Origin: Brucella cytisi | GTDB lineage: Bacteria > Pseudomonadota > Alphaproteobacteria > Rhizobiales > Rhizobiaceae | Direction: 5' to 3' | Length of the DNA: 64,000 bases | Assembly: GCA_012103075.1 (NCBI GenBank) | Contig: JAAVLQ010000001.1 | Span: 186,001-250,000, forward strand | Part shown: piece by piece, positions 48,763 through 58,914 of the stretch | Position numbering within the stretch: position 1 is the stretch's first letter | Layout: each line of letters starts with the position of its first letter | The notes under the pieces: model-generated | What the model saw: the letters and a program-made list of their open reading frames with translations, nothing else | What the model was told of the DNA's origin: nothing | Database searches by the model: none | Program-made: the position numbers and the translations under genes

Positions 48763-50566
48763 TTACGAAAAGACGTCTTCCAGTCCCTTGGTCAGTTCCA
48801 GCGCCTGCCGCTCGAACAGGCGGCGATAGATGCCACCCGGCTTGCGGATAAGCGCATCATGATCGCCTTCTTCAAGGATCTTGCCCTTGTCGAAAACCAG
48901 CAACCGGTCAAGAGCACGAACCGTCGAAAGCCGGTGCGCAATGACAAGCGTCGTACGACCAACCATCAGCCGTTCCATTGCCTGCTGGATCAGCACTTCC
49001 GATTCTGAATCGAGGCTCGATGTGGCCTCATCCAGAATAAGGACTGGTGCATCTGCCAGAAACGCACGGGCAATCGCCACACGCTGACGCTCGCCGCCCG
49101 AAAGCTTCACACCCCGTTCACCGACAAGCGTTGCATAGCCTTTCGGCAGGCGGCTGATGAAGTCATGCGCGCTTGCGAGGCGTGCAGCCTCTTCAATCTC
49201 CGCCTGTGTCGCGCCGGGGCGGGCATAGGCGATGTTCTCGGCCAGCGTCCGGTGAAACAGGATTGGCTCCTGCTGCACGATGGCGATCTGCGAACGCAGC
49301 GATGCCTGTGTGACTTCGGCAATGTTCTGTCCGTCAATCTTGATGGCGCCGCCGCTGACATCGTAGAGACGCTGGATCAGCTTGACGAATGTCGTCTTGC
49401 CCGAGCCAGAATGGCCAACGGGGCCAACCCGTTCGCCAGCCTCGATCTTGACTGAAAAGTCGCGATAGAGGGCTGCTTCGTGGTTGCCATAGTGGAAAGT
49501 GACATGATCGAAGGTGATCTCGCCATTTCCAATCTTGATCGCCGGTGCACGGCTTGTCGGCAATGCCGTAAGGCTGTGCCTCGATGTCGACCAGCTCCTC
49601 CATGTCGTTGACCGAACGCTGCAGGTTGCGGATATGCATTCCTACGTCGCGCAGATAGCCTTGCAACATGAAGAAGGCTGTCAGGACGAAGGTGATATCA
49701 CCCGCCGTTGCCTTGCCCTCGCTCCACAGATAGAGCGCAAAGGCGATGACCACGCCGCGCATCACCAGCAGGTTCGCACCCTGAATGAAGCCATTCAGCG
49801 TACCGATCAGCCATGTGCGGCGTGTGCGACCGCGCCACTTGGAAACGACCTTTGCAAGACGCGCATCTTCACGGCTTTCCGCGCCAAATGCTTTGACAAC
49901 GGCGTTGCACGAAATGGCATCGGCCAAAGCGCCGCCCATTCGCGTGTCCCAGCTATTGGCAAGCGTTGCCGCAGGCGCAACAAAGCCAAGCGAAATCACG
50001 ATCGTGCAGACGATGAACAGCACCGAACCGATTGCAACCAGCAACCCCATCAGCGGCCAGTACCACGATAGAAGTACCACCGAACCAACCAGCATCAGGA
50101 TTGACGGCAACAGTGCCACGATCAGCGTATCGTTGAGCAGGTCGAGTGCCCACATGGCACGCGAGACCTTGCGCACGGTCGATCCGGCAAAGGCGTTGGC
50201 GTGCCAGTCTGTCGAAAACCGCTGCAGCTTACGGAACGAACTTGCTGCCATGTCGCTCATGATCTTCAAGGTGAAGTCCGTGATGACATAGAAGGTCAGC
50301 TGACGCGTAATCAACGCCAGCGCACCCAGCGCAAGCAGGATGATCAGGGCATGAATGGCGGCATCCCATCCACTGTCGCCGCCAAGCGACAATGCGTCGA
50401 CCAACCGACCGGAATAGAGCGGTGTCAGAACATCTGCGGCTGTTGCAAGCAGCATGCCGATTATCATCAGCGTCAGCCGCAAGGGCTGACTTCGCCAATG
50501 GCCGAAAGTGTAGCCGAGGACATTGCGGAAAGCAGGTCCCCGGAAATCTATGCGAAACCGAGTCAT
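48763..50566 (-). CDS. ABC exporter, fused permease-ATPase (one frameshift)
   Basis: An N-terminal six-helix exporter domain (LRLTLMIIGMLLATAADVLTPLYSGRLVDAL, later MLVGSVVLLSWYWPLMGLLVAIG) is followed by an ATPase: HSGSGKTTFVKLIQRL (Walker A), IAIVQQEPILFHRTLAENIAYA (Q-loop), LSGGERQRVAIARAF, VLILDEATSSLDSESE and VIAHRLSTVRALDRLLV. The join is broken at about 49565. The residue before the P-loop reads VGPVGHSG where relatives have VGLVGHSG; the codons GGCCCCGTT replace GGCCTGGTT, again at CCTGG. The substrate is unknown; half-transporters like this export lipids, peptides or drugs. Confidence 0.9.
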
Positions 50567-51056
50567 ATCTATAATACCGGGCCGTGTTTAAACGGACTCT
50601 GGTTCCTTTAAAGAAGACAAAACAAGCAGCCGGTGAGGGCTGCGGCAAATTTGGAAGTTTTGGAATCGGCCCTTTTAGGGAGGGCGTTCAGGCCTCAGCC
50701 TGCAATGCGGGCCAAAGACTTAAAGCTTGGAAGCGCCCGCGCAAACACTGGGCACCATGGGGAATGGGTAATAGACACGCATCTCATACCTCTTGCCAGT
50801 GTTGCAGATGGATGCACAATAAATGAGCAAAAATTTTTGCCAAGGCGCAAAATGACGAATTTTCTATCCAACCATTTGACTGTGACAAATTTGCAAGCCT
50901 CGTTTTAAGGAGTGCTGATCCAGCTTTCCGCCCTTTGCTGAACGGATATTTTCACTTTTTCCGTTACAGGACGGCTCCGGCCTTGCAATTCTGCCGCTCA
51001 TGGGTGAAGGGTCGTCCTGAGATATATCAGAGCCGTGCGGCGCACAGGGAGAGTTC
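50567..51056 (+). other. Divergent gap between ABC exporter and aldehyde dehydrogenase
   Basis: These 490 bases contain no open frame or RNA that I can name. The part from about 50820 is AT-rich (CAAAAATTTTTGCC and neighbours) and likely holds promoters. Confidence 0.35.
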
Positions 51057-52492
51057 ATGACAGTCCATCAAAATCTGATCGCGGGCGAATGGGTCGGCGG
51101 CGACGGGATCGCCAACATCAATCCTTCGGACACCAAAGATGTCGTTGGGACCTATGCGCGGGCAACTGCCGAAGACACCGGGGCGGCCATTGCCGCCGCG
51201 AAATCCGCTTTCCCGGCCCGGTCGCGTTCCGGCATTCTGGAACGCCACGCCATCCTGCGCAAAACTGCCGATGAAATTCTGGCGCGCAAGGACGAGCTTG
51301 GCCGTCTCCCTGTCGCGCGAAGAAGGCAAGACGCTGGCTGAAGGCATCGGCGAAACCATTCGCGCCAGCCAGATTTTTTTGATTTCTTCGCAGGCGAAGC
51401 CCTGCGTTTGGCTGGCGAAGTTCTGCCTTCTGCGCGTCCGGGTATCGGTGTGGAAATCACCCGTGAGCCGGTCGGCGTCGTGGGCATCATTACGCCATGG
51501 AATTTCCCGATCGCTATTCCGGCACGGAAGATTGCGCCGGCACTTTGCTACGGCAACACGATTGTGTTCAAACCGGCTGATCTCGTGCCGGGCTGCTCCC
51601 GGCGATTGTCGATATCCTGCACCGTGCGGGATTGCCAAAGGGCGTTCTCAATCTCGTCATGGGCAAGGGTTCGGTTGTCGGTCAGACCATTCTGGACAGT
51701 GCGGACGTTCAGGCCGTCACCTTCACCGGCTCGACCGGTACGGGCAAGCGCGTTGCGGCGGCATCCATCGAGCACAACCGCCGCTTCCAGCTCGAAATGG
51801 GCGGCAAGAACCCGGTTGTCGTCCCGGATGACGCCGATCTCGATGTCGCTGTCGAGTCCGTGGTCAATTCGTCCTTCTTCTCGACGGGCCAGCGCTGCAC
51901 GGCGTCGTCGCGTATCATCGTGACGGAAGGTATCCACGACAAGTTTGTCGCTGCTGCAATCGAAAAGCTGAAAAGCGTTGTGGTCGACAATGCCCTGAAG
52001 CAGGGCACGCATATCGGCCCGGTTGTTGATGAAAGCCAGCTTCAGCAGGACATGGATTATATCGAGCTTGGTCGCAAGGAAGGCGCAAAGCTTGCTTTTG
52101 GCGGCGAACGTCTGAACCGCGAAACGCCGGGCTTCTATCTCCAGCCTGCGCTTTTCACCGAAGCCACCAACCAGATGCGTATCAGCCGCGAGGAAATCTT
52201 TGGCCCGGTCGCTTCGGTCATCCGCGTCAGGAATTATGAAGAAGCGCTTGCTACCGCCAACGATACCAGCTTCGGACTGTCGTCGGGCATCTGCACGACG
52301 AGCCTGAAATACGCCACGCATTTCAAGCGCAATTCGGAAGCGGGCATGGTGATGGTCAATCTGCCGACCGCCGGTGTCGATTTCCACGTGCCATTTGGCG
52401 GGCGCAAGGGTTCGAGCTACGGTCCGCGTGAGCAGGGCCGCTACGCCGCCGAGTTCTACACGACGGTCAAGACAGCCTATACGCTGGCCTGA
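51057..52492 (+). CDS. Aldehyde dehydrogenase, alpha-ketoglutarate-semialdehyde-like (frameshifted)
   Basis: The enzyme resembles 2,5-dioxovalerate (alpha-ketoglutarate semialdehyde) dehydrogenases of sugar-acid and hydroxyproline breakdown. Motifs: GVVGIITPWNFPIAIPA, VTFTGSTGTGKRVAAASI, FQLEMGGKNPVVV with the base glutamate, FFSTGQRCTASSRIIV with the catalytic cysteine, and AGVDFHVPFGGRKGSSYGPREQGRYAAEFY. Breaks are at about 51311 (one extra C), 51374-51380 (a T7 run) and 51597 (TCCCGGCG where TCCTGGGCG gives CSWAIV). At 51216 GCCCGG replaces GCCTGG, turning a conserved Trp into Arg. It stands alone on the plus strand; the substrate remains open. Confidence 0.85.
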
Positions 52493-52511
52493 TAGCAATG
52501 TAAGTGGATGC

Positions 52512-52540
52512 AAAAACCGGCGGGAAACCGCCGTTTTTTT
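52512..52540 (+). terminator. Terminator after the aldehyde dehydrogenase gene
   Basis: CGGCGG-GAAA-CCGCCG with seven T after it and five A before it. It lies 20 bases beyond the plus-strand stop and just past the converging thiX end, so it probably serves both. Confidence 0.9.
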
Positions 52541-52550
52541 ATGCGGCTTT

Positions 52551-53314
52551 TTAGGCCGGGCAGCAAGCTTGCGGGCGAAATGCGACACCGTGCCGTGCAG
52601 CAGCATGGTGAATGCCGCCAGCACGAACAGGCAGGCGAACATCAGATCCACCTTGGCGCGCCCATTGGCGAGCAGCATCAGATAGCCGAGACCTTTCGAT
52701 GCGCCCACCCATTCGCCCACTACAGCGCCGATGGGCGCATAGACTGCGGCGAGGCTAAGGCCCGACGCCAGCGAAGGAAAGGCGGATGGGATGCGGATGC
52801 GAAACAGGATCGCCATGCGTCCGGCACCCAGAATTTCCGCTGCATCGATAAGGCTGCTGTCGGTACGCCGCATGCCGTCGAAGAAGGTCGAAACGACGGG
52901 AAAGAAGATCATCAGCACTGTGACTGCAATCTTCGATGCGGGACCGTAGCCAAGCCACAAAGTCAAAATGGGGGCGAGCGCGAAGATCGGGATCGCCTGA
53001 CTGAACACCATGGCGGGCATGACGAGACGTTGCGCGAGCGGTGACATCATCAGGCAAATGGCAGTTGCGATCCCAACCGCGCAGCCGAGCGCCAGACCGC
53101 CCAGAACTTCGCCGATGGTGGCGGCAGCGTTTTCGGCAATCAGCCCGGCATTGCCGATCAATGACTGCACCACATCCAGCGGGCCGGGCAGGATGAAGCG
53201 CGGCATCTGGCCGATGCTCACCACCGCCTGCCAGATGGCCAGTGCCACTGCCGCCGACAGCAAGCCGTCGGCAGCACGCTTTTTCCGGCTTCGGTATGGG
53301 AGTGTTTCGTTCAC
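52551..53314 (-). CDS. thiX: ThiX, permease of an HMP/thiamine-precursor ABC transporter
   Basis: This is a six-helix permease of the type that works with NMT1-like binding proteins. The conserved inner-membrane loop EILGAGRMAILFRIRIPSAFPSLASGLSLAAVYAPIGAVVGEWVGA is the EAA contact with an ATPase. The visible frame runs on without a stop far into the neighbouring gene; restoring one G in CCCGGCC gives KLAARA and a TAA at 52551-52553, before the terminator. The GTG start shares its G with the tenA TAG. No ATPase gene (thiZ) follows. Confidence 0.85.
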
Positions 53315-54009
53315 TATCCAGCCTTCAAACCCATGGACCAGAAATCGGCTTCGAGCCTGCTTGCGGTGGCAAAAATCTGGCAGAGCCTTGGCCAGCGCGG
53401 GCTTTTCTCAAAGTCGGCGCCGATGCGGTCTTTTGCAGCCTGATCGAACAGTTTGCCGACCGTGTGGCACATGTCCTGATAGTCAGGCCCCGCATAGGTG
53501 TCGATCCACTCTTGATAAGGCGTACCGGGCAGGGCGGTCACGGCAAGGTTGAGGCCGATCTCGCCGTAGCCGTGTGCGCAGGGTACGAGCGCCGTCAGCA
53601 GGTCGAGAAAATCGCCCGCCTGTCCGCAATCGAGCACATAGCGCGTGTAAGCGAGGTTTTCCGGTTCTTCCTTCGTCGCGTAAAGCTCGTCTTCGCTGAT
53701 CCCTTCGCGAGCACAGATGCCGACATGGAGCGGCAGTTCTGTGACGGCCAGACCATGCATGATCTGGGCGCAGAGCCGTGTTTCCTGCAGTGTGTTGGCC
53801 TTGACGACACCCAGCGCGAAGGCGCGGGCATAGTGATGCAGATAGACATAATCCTGACGGAGATAATGCAGGAAAGCCGCTTTGGGTAACGTGCCGTCAC
53901 CCAATCCGCGCACGAATTCATGATCGATATAGGGCTTCCAGTCATCAAGCGTCGCAGCGCGCAGGCGCGTGAACAGTTCGGATGAATAATGCGGTTGCGG
54001 CTGGCTCAT
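53314..54009 (-). CDS. tenA: TenA/thiaminase II family protein
   Basis: TenA hydrolyses aminopyrimidine breakdown products of thiamine to HMP, which ThiD then phosphorylates. The intact 231-residue protein has ELFTRLRAATLDDWKPYIDHEFVRGLGDGTLPKAAFLHYLRQDYVYLHHYARAFALG, a conserved YxxQD-like segment, and VPCAHGYGEIGLNL, with the catalytic cysteine in ALVPCAHGY. It overlaps thiY by four bases. Position in a thiamine operon with thiX and thiY fits pyrimidine salvage. Confidence 0.93.
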   Translation of the reverse strand: MSQPQPHYSSELFTRLRAATLDDWKPYIDHEFVRGLGDGTLPKAAFLHYLRQDYVYLHHYARAFALGVVKANTLQETRLCAQIMHGLAVTELPLHVGICAREGISEDELYATKEEPENLAYTRYVLDCGQAGDFLDLLTALVPCAHGYGEIGLNLAVTALPGTPYQEWIDTYAGPDYQDMCHTVGKLFDQAAKDRIGADFEKSPRWPRLCQIFATASRLEADFWSMGLKAG

Positions 54010-54974
54010 GACTTGCTCCCTTCCGCGTTGACGTCGATGGCGAATTTTTCGACCGGAAGGACCGAAGGCACGAGACCGTTTTCCTTGAGATAGGTTTCGT
54101 AGCGGCTCCAGCGTCCGTAATCGAGACTTGCAGGCGAGCGGGAGAAACGGGCGACCGTGTCTTTCCATGCGCGCTGGTTCAGCTCGTCCTTGAGTTCGGA
54201 ACTATAGGATGCGAAGACGTCGTAGCTCTTCTCCGGATGGTTGACGATATACTGCGCGGCCTTCTCCGTGGCCGAGAGGAAGCGTGCAATCTTGTCCTTT
54301 TCCGCCGCGTCCAATTTGTCGGAAGCTGCGACATAGACGAGCTCGTCATAAACCGGCACGCCTTCTTCTTCGACGAAGAAGCATTTGCCGGGCACGCCTT
54401 CGACGGCCATCTGGTTCAACTCGACATTGCGATAGGCGCCCATCACCGCATCAACCTGTTTCGACATCAGCGATGGCGCGAGCGAGAAATTCACATTGAT
54501 GAGTTCGACATCGGACAATTTGACACCATGCTGGCCAAGAATGGTGCCAAGCAATGTCTCTTCGGTTCCGGCGACCGAATAGCCGATCTTCTTGCCCTTG
54601 AGATCGGCGATGGAATTCACCGATCCGTCGTCTCTGGTCATCAGGCAGTTGAGCGGCGAGTCGATCAACGTGCCGACGCGGATAAGCGGCAGGCCTTCGT
54701 GCACCTGAAGATGCACCTGCTGCTGATAGGAAATGGCGAGATCCGCCTGTCCTGCCGCCACCATCTTGGTGGGCGTCGAGGCGTCAGCAGGTGCGACGAT
54801 GTCCACATCCAGCCCGGCATCCTTGAAGTAGCCAAGCTTGTCGGCGACGATGATGGGGCCGTGATCGGGGTTCACATACCAGTCGAGAATGAGCTTCAAC
54901 TTGTCGTCAGCGTGAGCCGAAGTGGCAGCCGTGAGGGCGAGGCCGAACAGGGCGGCGAAGGCGGTCTTTTTCAT
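54006..54974 (-). CDS. thiY: ThiY, HMP-precursor-binding periplasmic protein
   Basis: The intact 322-residue protein has a signal peptide (MKKTAFAALFGLALTAATSAHA) and the NMT1/THI5-like fold: LILDWYVNPDHGPIIVADKLGYFKDAGLDVDIV, which binds the pyrimidine, and SIADLKGKKIGYSVAGTEETLL. It delivers formylaminopyrimidine or HMP to ThiX. It overlaps thiE by four bases (ATGA) and tenA likewise. Confidence 0.92.
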   Translation of the reverse strand: MKKTAFAALFGLALTAATSAHADDKLKLILDWYVNPDHGPIIVADKLGYFKDAGLDVDIVAPADASTPTKMVAAGQADLAISYQQQVHLQVHEGLPLIRVGTLIDSPLNCLMTRDDGSVNSIADLKGKKIGYSVAGTEETLLGTILGQHGVKLSDVELINVNFSLAPSLMSKQVDAVMGAYRNVELNQMAVEGVPGKCFFVEEEGVPVYDELVYVAASDKLDAAEKDKIARFLSATEKAAQYIVNHPEKSYDVFASYSSELKDELNQRAWKDTVARFSRSPASLDYGRWSRYETYLKENGLVPSVLPVEKFAIDVNAEGSKS

Positions 54975-55600
54975 GTGGTCTGCTCCAGAGCATGGCCTGC
55001 ATAAGCGCGCGTGGTTTCGATCCATTGGCGCAGGCGGCTTTCAGGGTCGGCATTGAGGGTGATGTCGGTGACGACGGAGACGATAACGGCGCCTGCTTCG
55101 AAAACACCGGGCGCGCGTTCAACGCTCATGCCCCCGATGCCCACCAGCGGAATGTTGCCGATGCGCGCTTTCCATTGTCCAAGGCGCGGCAGGCCCTGCT
55201 CGTGCCATTTCATCTTTTTCAAAATGGTCGGATAGATGGGGCCGAGTGCGATATAGTCAGGCTTCACCGACAAGGCACGGTCCAGTTCGGCCTCGTCATG
55301 GCTTGAAACACCCAGTTTCAAGCCACCGCCCCGAATGGCACTGAGATCGGCATCGTCGAGGTCTTCCTGTCCGAGGTGGATGAAGTCGCAACCTTCCTCC
55401 AGCGCCACCTTCCAGTAGTCGTTGACGATCAGCTGACAGTTATGCGCAAGGCAGATCTCCCGTGCGGCGCGAATTTCACTGCGCAGCTCCGGCTCGCTCT
55501 TATCCTTGACGCGCAGTTGCACCAGCTTGACGCCGAGCGGCACCATACGCTCCAGCCATTTTGCGCTATCGAAGATCGGGTAGAACGGATCGAGGGCCAT
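54971..55600 (-). CDS. thiE: ThiE, thiamine phosphate synthase
   Basis: ThiE couples thiazole phosphate with HMP pyrophosphate. The intact 209-residue TIM barrel has VQLRVKDKSEPEL, LIVNDYWKVALEEGCDFIHLGQEDL, LGVSSHDEAELDRAL, YIALGPIYPTILKKMKW and LVGIGGMSVERAPGVFEAGA, all substrate-binding segments. An upstream in-frame GTG adds one residue; ATG 55600 overlaps the thiG stop by one base. Confidence 0.93.
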   Translation of the reverse strand: MALDPFYPIFDSAKWLERMVPLGVKLVQLRVKDKSEPELRSEIRAAREICLAHNCQLIVNDYWKVALEEGCDFIHLGQEDLDDADLSAIRGGGLKLGVSSHDEAELDRALSVKPDYIALGPIYPTILKKMKWHEQGLPRLGQWKARIGNIPLVGIGGMSVERAPGVFEAGAVIVSVVTDITLNADPESRLRQWIETTRAYAGHALEQTT

Positions 55601-56369
55601 CACAAAAATGCCTTTCCGAGAAGAGGGGTGGACGGCGCGGCCATGTCGCGGGCCTCAATAGCGTCGGCTTCAAAGGCAAGCCACCCGGCTTCGACCGCAA
55701 GCGCGAAACCGCGTGCCATGGCGACGGGATCGCCAGCCTTGGCGACGGCGGTGTTGATGAGCACGGCGTCGAAGCCCAGCTCCATCGCTGCTGCCGCATG
55801 GGACGGCACGCCGATGCCGGCATCGACAACAAGCGGAATATCGGGGAAATGCGCCCGCATGGTCTTCAGCGCATAAGGATTGTTGAGGCCTCGGCCCGAG
55901 CCGATGGGCGCGCCCCGGGGCATCAGCACCTTGCAACCGGCTTCAATAAGCTTTTCCGCGACGACCAGATCGTCATTCATATAGGGAAAGACCTCAAAGC
56001 CGTCGTCGCAGAGTATGCGTGCTGCCTCGACCAGTCCGAACGGGTCTGGCTGCAATGTGTCGGTATCACCGATCACCTCCAGCTTGATCCAGTTGGTGTC
56101 GAAGATTTCGCGCGCCATTTTTGCCGTGGTCACCGCTTCGCGCGGTGTGTGGCAGCCTGCCGTGTTGGGCAGAACAGCCACGCCCAGCTCCCGGATCAGC
56201 ACCCAGAAATCCTGTCCGGCGCGGGCCTCGCCGCTTTCACGACGCAGCGAGACGGTGACGATGTCGCTTTGCGAAGCGCGCACCGCATCGGCTAATATGG
56301 CCGGCGATGGATATTGCGCCGTGCCGAGCAGCAGGCGGCTTTGAAATTTTTGCCATAGAATTCCAGCAT
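55600..56369 (-). CDS. thiG: ThiG, thiazole synthase (one frameshift)
   Basis: ThiG builds the thiazole ring from deoxyxylulose phosphate, ThiS thiocarboxylate and dehydroglycine. The body is clear: [48 protein letters not shown] with the Schiff-base lysine, [15 protein letters not shown] and [34 protein letters not shown]. The first 14 codons ([10 protein letters not shown]) are in another frame: TTCAAAGCC should be TTCAAAAGCC ([12 protein letters not shown]). It starts three bases after the thiS stop. Confidence 0.94.
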
Positions 56370-56370
56370 C

Positions 56371-56568
56371 TCAGCCTCCCTGCATCGGGGCCAGAACTTC
56401 GATGCGATCGCCAGCCGACAGGGTCGCGGCTGCGCGCTCGTCGCTGGCCACGAATTCGCCGTTCAGCGCGGTTGCAACAACCGCTTCATCCAGTTCGATT
56501 TCGGCGAGCAGCGCCGCCAGATTGGCGGCTGCCGTGGTGATGACCTCACCGTTCAGCACGATCGTCAT
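56371..56568 (-). CDS. thiS: ThiS, sulfur carrier protein
   Basis: An intact 65-residue ubiquitin-like protein that carries sulfur as a C-terminal thiocarboxylate to ThiG. It begins MTIVLNGEVITT and ends VLAPMQGG; the terminal Gly-Gly is the functional tail. It overlaps thiO by four bases. The adenylating enzyme ThiF is not in this cluster. Confidence 0.95.
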   Translation of the reverse strand: MTIVLNGEVITTAAANLAALLAEIELDEAVVATALNGEFVASDERAAATLSAGDRIEVLAPMQGG

Positions 56569-57569
56569 GCATAGTCCTCCACAAATTCTGGTTTGGGCTC
56601 TGGCGCATCCTCCGGCATGGTCGCGCTCGCAACCGCCATGCGTGCCACGGCGGGCGAGAGCAGGAAGCCGTGGCGGTAAAGCCCGTTGACATAGACGGTT
56701 TTGCCGCGCCGTCGGACGCGGGGCAGATTGTCGGGAAAGGCCGGGCGCGCATCGACACCGGTTTCGAGGATTTCCGCCTCGCCGAAGGCCGGATGCAAGG
56801 CATAAGCGGAGCTCAAGAGTTCCAGCGTCGAGCGCACGCTGATGCCACCCCGCTCATCGCTTTCAATCATGGTTGCGCCGATCATGTGTACGCCGTCGCC
56901 GCGTGGCACGATGTAGAGCGGAATCCGCGGATGCAGGAGGCGTATGGGTCGCTTGAGATTGATATCGCGCGAGCGCACAACCAGCATTTCACCCTTGACG
57001 CCGCGCAGGTCCTGCAACTGATCACGCGCTGCAAGACCGCGTGCATCGACGGTAATGTCGGCCTCGACTTTGACGTCTTTCGCATCCTGCCCCAGATGAA
57101 AGACGACGCCTTTCTTCTGCAGTTTTTCGGCGAGCTCGATCAGTGTCTGGCGCGGGTTGAGATGGCCTTCTGCCGCAAAGAAAAGTCCCTGCCGAAAACG
57201 GCCGACAAGGTCTGGTTCCAGCGCATCGATCTGGTCTTGATCAATGGTGTCAAATGCTTCCGTCCGGCGGGCAAAGCGGCGCAGTTCGGTCGCATCGCGT
57301 GTGTGCGAGAGTACAAGCGTACCCTTGCGATTGACTGTCGAAACGTGCTGCTCCCACCAGCCGATCGCTTCCTGTCCCAAACGAACGACTGGCTCTTCCG
57401 CGCTCTCGCCTTCGCACCATGGTGCCAGCATTCCGCCTGCAAACCATGAGCAGCTGTCGGAACCGATCTCAGTGCTTTTGGCAATGACAGTGACTGCATG
57501 TCCCTGACCGTGAAATTCTGCCGCGCACACTAGACCGGCGACACCCGCTCCGATGATGGTGACGCGCAT
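56565..57569 (-). CDS. thiO: ThiO, glycine oxidase
   Basis: ThiO oxidises glycine to the dehydroglycine used by ThiG. The intact 334-residue FAD enzyme opens with the dinucleotide motif RVTIIGAGVAGLVCAAEFHGQGHAVTVI and has SDSCSWFAGGMLAPWCEGE, LLHPRIPLYIVPRGDGVHMIGATMIESDE, then VDARPAFPDNLPRVRRRGKTVYVNGLYRHGFLLSPAVA. It overlaps thiD by one base and thiS by four. Confidence 0.93.
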   Translation of the reverse strand: MRVTIIGAGVAGLVCAAEFHGQGHAVTVIAKSTEIGSDSCSWFAGGMLAPWCEGESAEEPVVRLGQEAIGWWEQHVSTVNRKGTLVLSHTRDATELRRFARRTEAFDTIDQDQIDALEPDLVGRFRQGLFFAAEGHLNPRQTLIELAEKLQKKGVVFHLGQDAKDVKVEADITVDARGLAARDQLQDLRGVKGEMLVVRSRDINLKRPIRLLHPRIPLYIVPRGDGVHMIGATMIESDERGGISVRSTLELLSSAYALHPAFGEAEILETGVDARPAFPDNLPRVRRRGKTVYVNGLYRHGFLLSPAVARMAVASATMPEDAPEPKPEFVEDYA

Positions 57570-58387
57570 CACATGGCCTCCTCTGAGGGAACTTTCCAGA
57601 GATTATGGAAGTGATGAACAGGCCCATGGCCCTGTCCGATCTTCAACGCATCGGCGGCGCGGATTGCCCCTTGCAGATAGGCATGGGCTGCAATGACTGC
57701 TTTTTCGAGCGGAAGGTTCTTGGCAAGCTCTGCAGCAATGGCTGAGGAGAGCGTGCAGCCCGTGCCATGGGTGTTACCGGTCCGGATACGCGTCGCCTCG
57801 ACACGCAATGTTGGCTGATCGCGGCGAACCAGCAGGTCGACGCAGATTTCGCCTTCCGCATGGCCGCCCTTCATCAAAACAGCTTTCGCGCCTAGTTCGA
57901 GCAAGGCACGCCCCTGTTCTTCGGCGTTTACATCGTCGCGAGCCAGATCGCTGTCGAGCAAGCAGGCCGCTTCAGGCCGGTTGGGCGTCAGCAGCGTGGC
58001 CAGCGGAACCAGTTTCTGGCGCAAAAGCGCAATGGCGTTTTCGCTCAAAAGCCGGTCGCCGGATTTTGCAACCATCACCGGGTCGAGTACGACAGGGCCG
58101 GAGAAATGCGCAAGGCCCCGCGCAATGGCCTCTATGGTTTCGGGCACGGAAACCATGCCGATCTTCACCGCCGCTACATCGAGATCGCTGAAGACGGCAT
58201 CGATCTGCCCTGCGACGATGGCGGGTGGGATATCGTGCACTGCGCTCACCGTGCAGGTGTTCTGCACGGTCACAGCGGCAATGACGCTCGCACCATAGAC
58301 GCCGAGCGCCGAGAATGTCTTGAGGTCGGCCTGAATGCCAGCTCCGCCGCCACTATCGGAACCGGCAATAGTCACGCATATGGGCAC
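57569..58387 (-). CDS. thiD: ThiD, HMP/HMP-phosphate kinase
   Basis: ThiD phosphorylates HMP twice to give the pyrimidine pyrophosphate. The intact 272-residue ribokinase-fold enzyme has CVTIAGSDSGGGAGIQADLKTFSALGVYGASVIAAVTVQNT, VVLDPVMVAKSGDRLL, LTPNRPEAACLL, VLMKGGHAEGE and TGNTHGTGCTLSSAIAAELAK with the catalytic cysteine-adjacent GTGC. It is the first gene after the TPP riboswitch, so the whole thiD-O-S-G-E-Y-tenA-thiX run is under thiamine control. Confidence 0.95.
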   Translation of the reverse strand: MPICVTIAGSDSGGGAGIQADLKTFSALGVYGASVIAAVTVQNTCTVSAVHDIPPAIVAGQIDAVFSDLDVAAVKIGMVSVPETIEAIARGLAHFSGPVVLDPVMVAKSGDRLLSENAIALLRQKLVPLATLLTPNRPEAACLLDSDLARDDVNAEEQGRALLELGAKAVLMKGGHAEGEICVDLLVRRDQPTLRVEATRIRTGNTHGTGCTLSSAIAAELAKNLPLEKAVIAAHAYLQGAIRAADALKIGQGHGPVHHFHNLWKVPSEEAM

Positions 58388-58914
58388 GAATGCCGCACTG
58401 CCGTTTGATGTGGTTCGGGAGAAACTGTTTTTGGTCCATCATCACGTCTCTCATTCCGAACGGAAAATGAGACGTCATGAACCTGTTTGGAGCTTGAACT
58501 CCGATGAGGGAAACCCTCGGCTGCGACGCGTCAAACTCCGTTCCCTACGCAGGTATTACCCGGATCAGGTTCAATGGGTTAACGCGATCAGCGTCTCTCA
58601 GCCTTTTGTGTCGCAACATCGGACGGAAAACCGCTTGGCACTTTTCCTGATATTGCTTCGAAGGCACCCCAACGAATTTTGCGTCTTTAGGCATAGGCTG
58701 GAAGTTGAAGCCGGTCAAGCGATGGAAAAATGCAGTTTTAAAGAAAATCCTTAAATCGACCCTCAATTTGTATATGGTTTATTAAAATTCTCGGCTTTAA
58801 TCTATGTTCGGGGTGCATCTTCCGCGTGTTACTCATGGTGCCATGAAACTTGACGGTCCACTTGTAGGGTGGATCGAGATTATCCAGTAGGATCAGTTGG
58901 ATGAGGGATTTACG
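58388..58914 (-). other. thiD leader and divergent promoter region
   Basis: The 527 bases hold the TPP riboswitch at 58540-58675. Between it and thiD lie two hairpins on the minus strand: CCGAGGG-TTT-CCCTCATCGG at about 58502-58521 and an imperfect long one around ACGTCTCAT and ATGAGAGACGT at about 58446-58478, which may form the expression platform. The region toward 58914 is the promoter of the GGDEF-EAL gene. Confidence 0.6.
58540..58675 (-). promoter_or_regulatory. TPP riboswitch (THI element)
   Basis: Read on the minus strand the element starts GGGGTGCC near 58670, has GGCTGAGA at about 58596-58603, then ACCC, TTGAACCTGATCCGGGTAATACCTGCGTAGGGA split over 58544-58580. These are all the conserved THI-box segments in order. 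The variable P3 arm is long here, about 55 bases. It controls the thiD operon 150 bases downstream; binding of thiamine pyrophosphate would switch it off. Confidence 0.95.

Noticed and set aside
50567..51056. Structured RNA (6S, tmRNA or SRP RNA) in the exporter-aldehyde dehydrogenase gap
   Set aside because: No conserved motif of these RNAs could be found by eye, and no strong terminator follows.
51548..53314. Long C-terminal extension of ThiX across the aldehyde dehydrogenase gene
   Set aside because: The extension runs through a terminator hairpin and antisense to a conserved enzyme; one missing G gives a natural stop at 52551.
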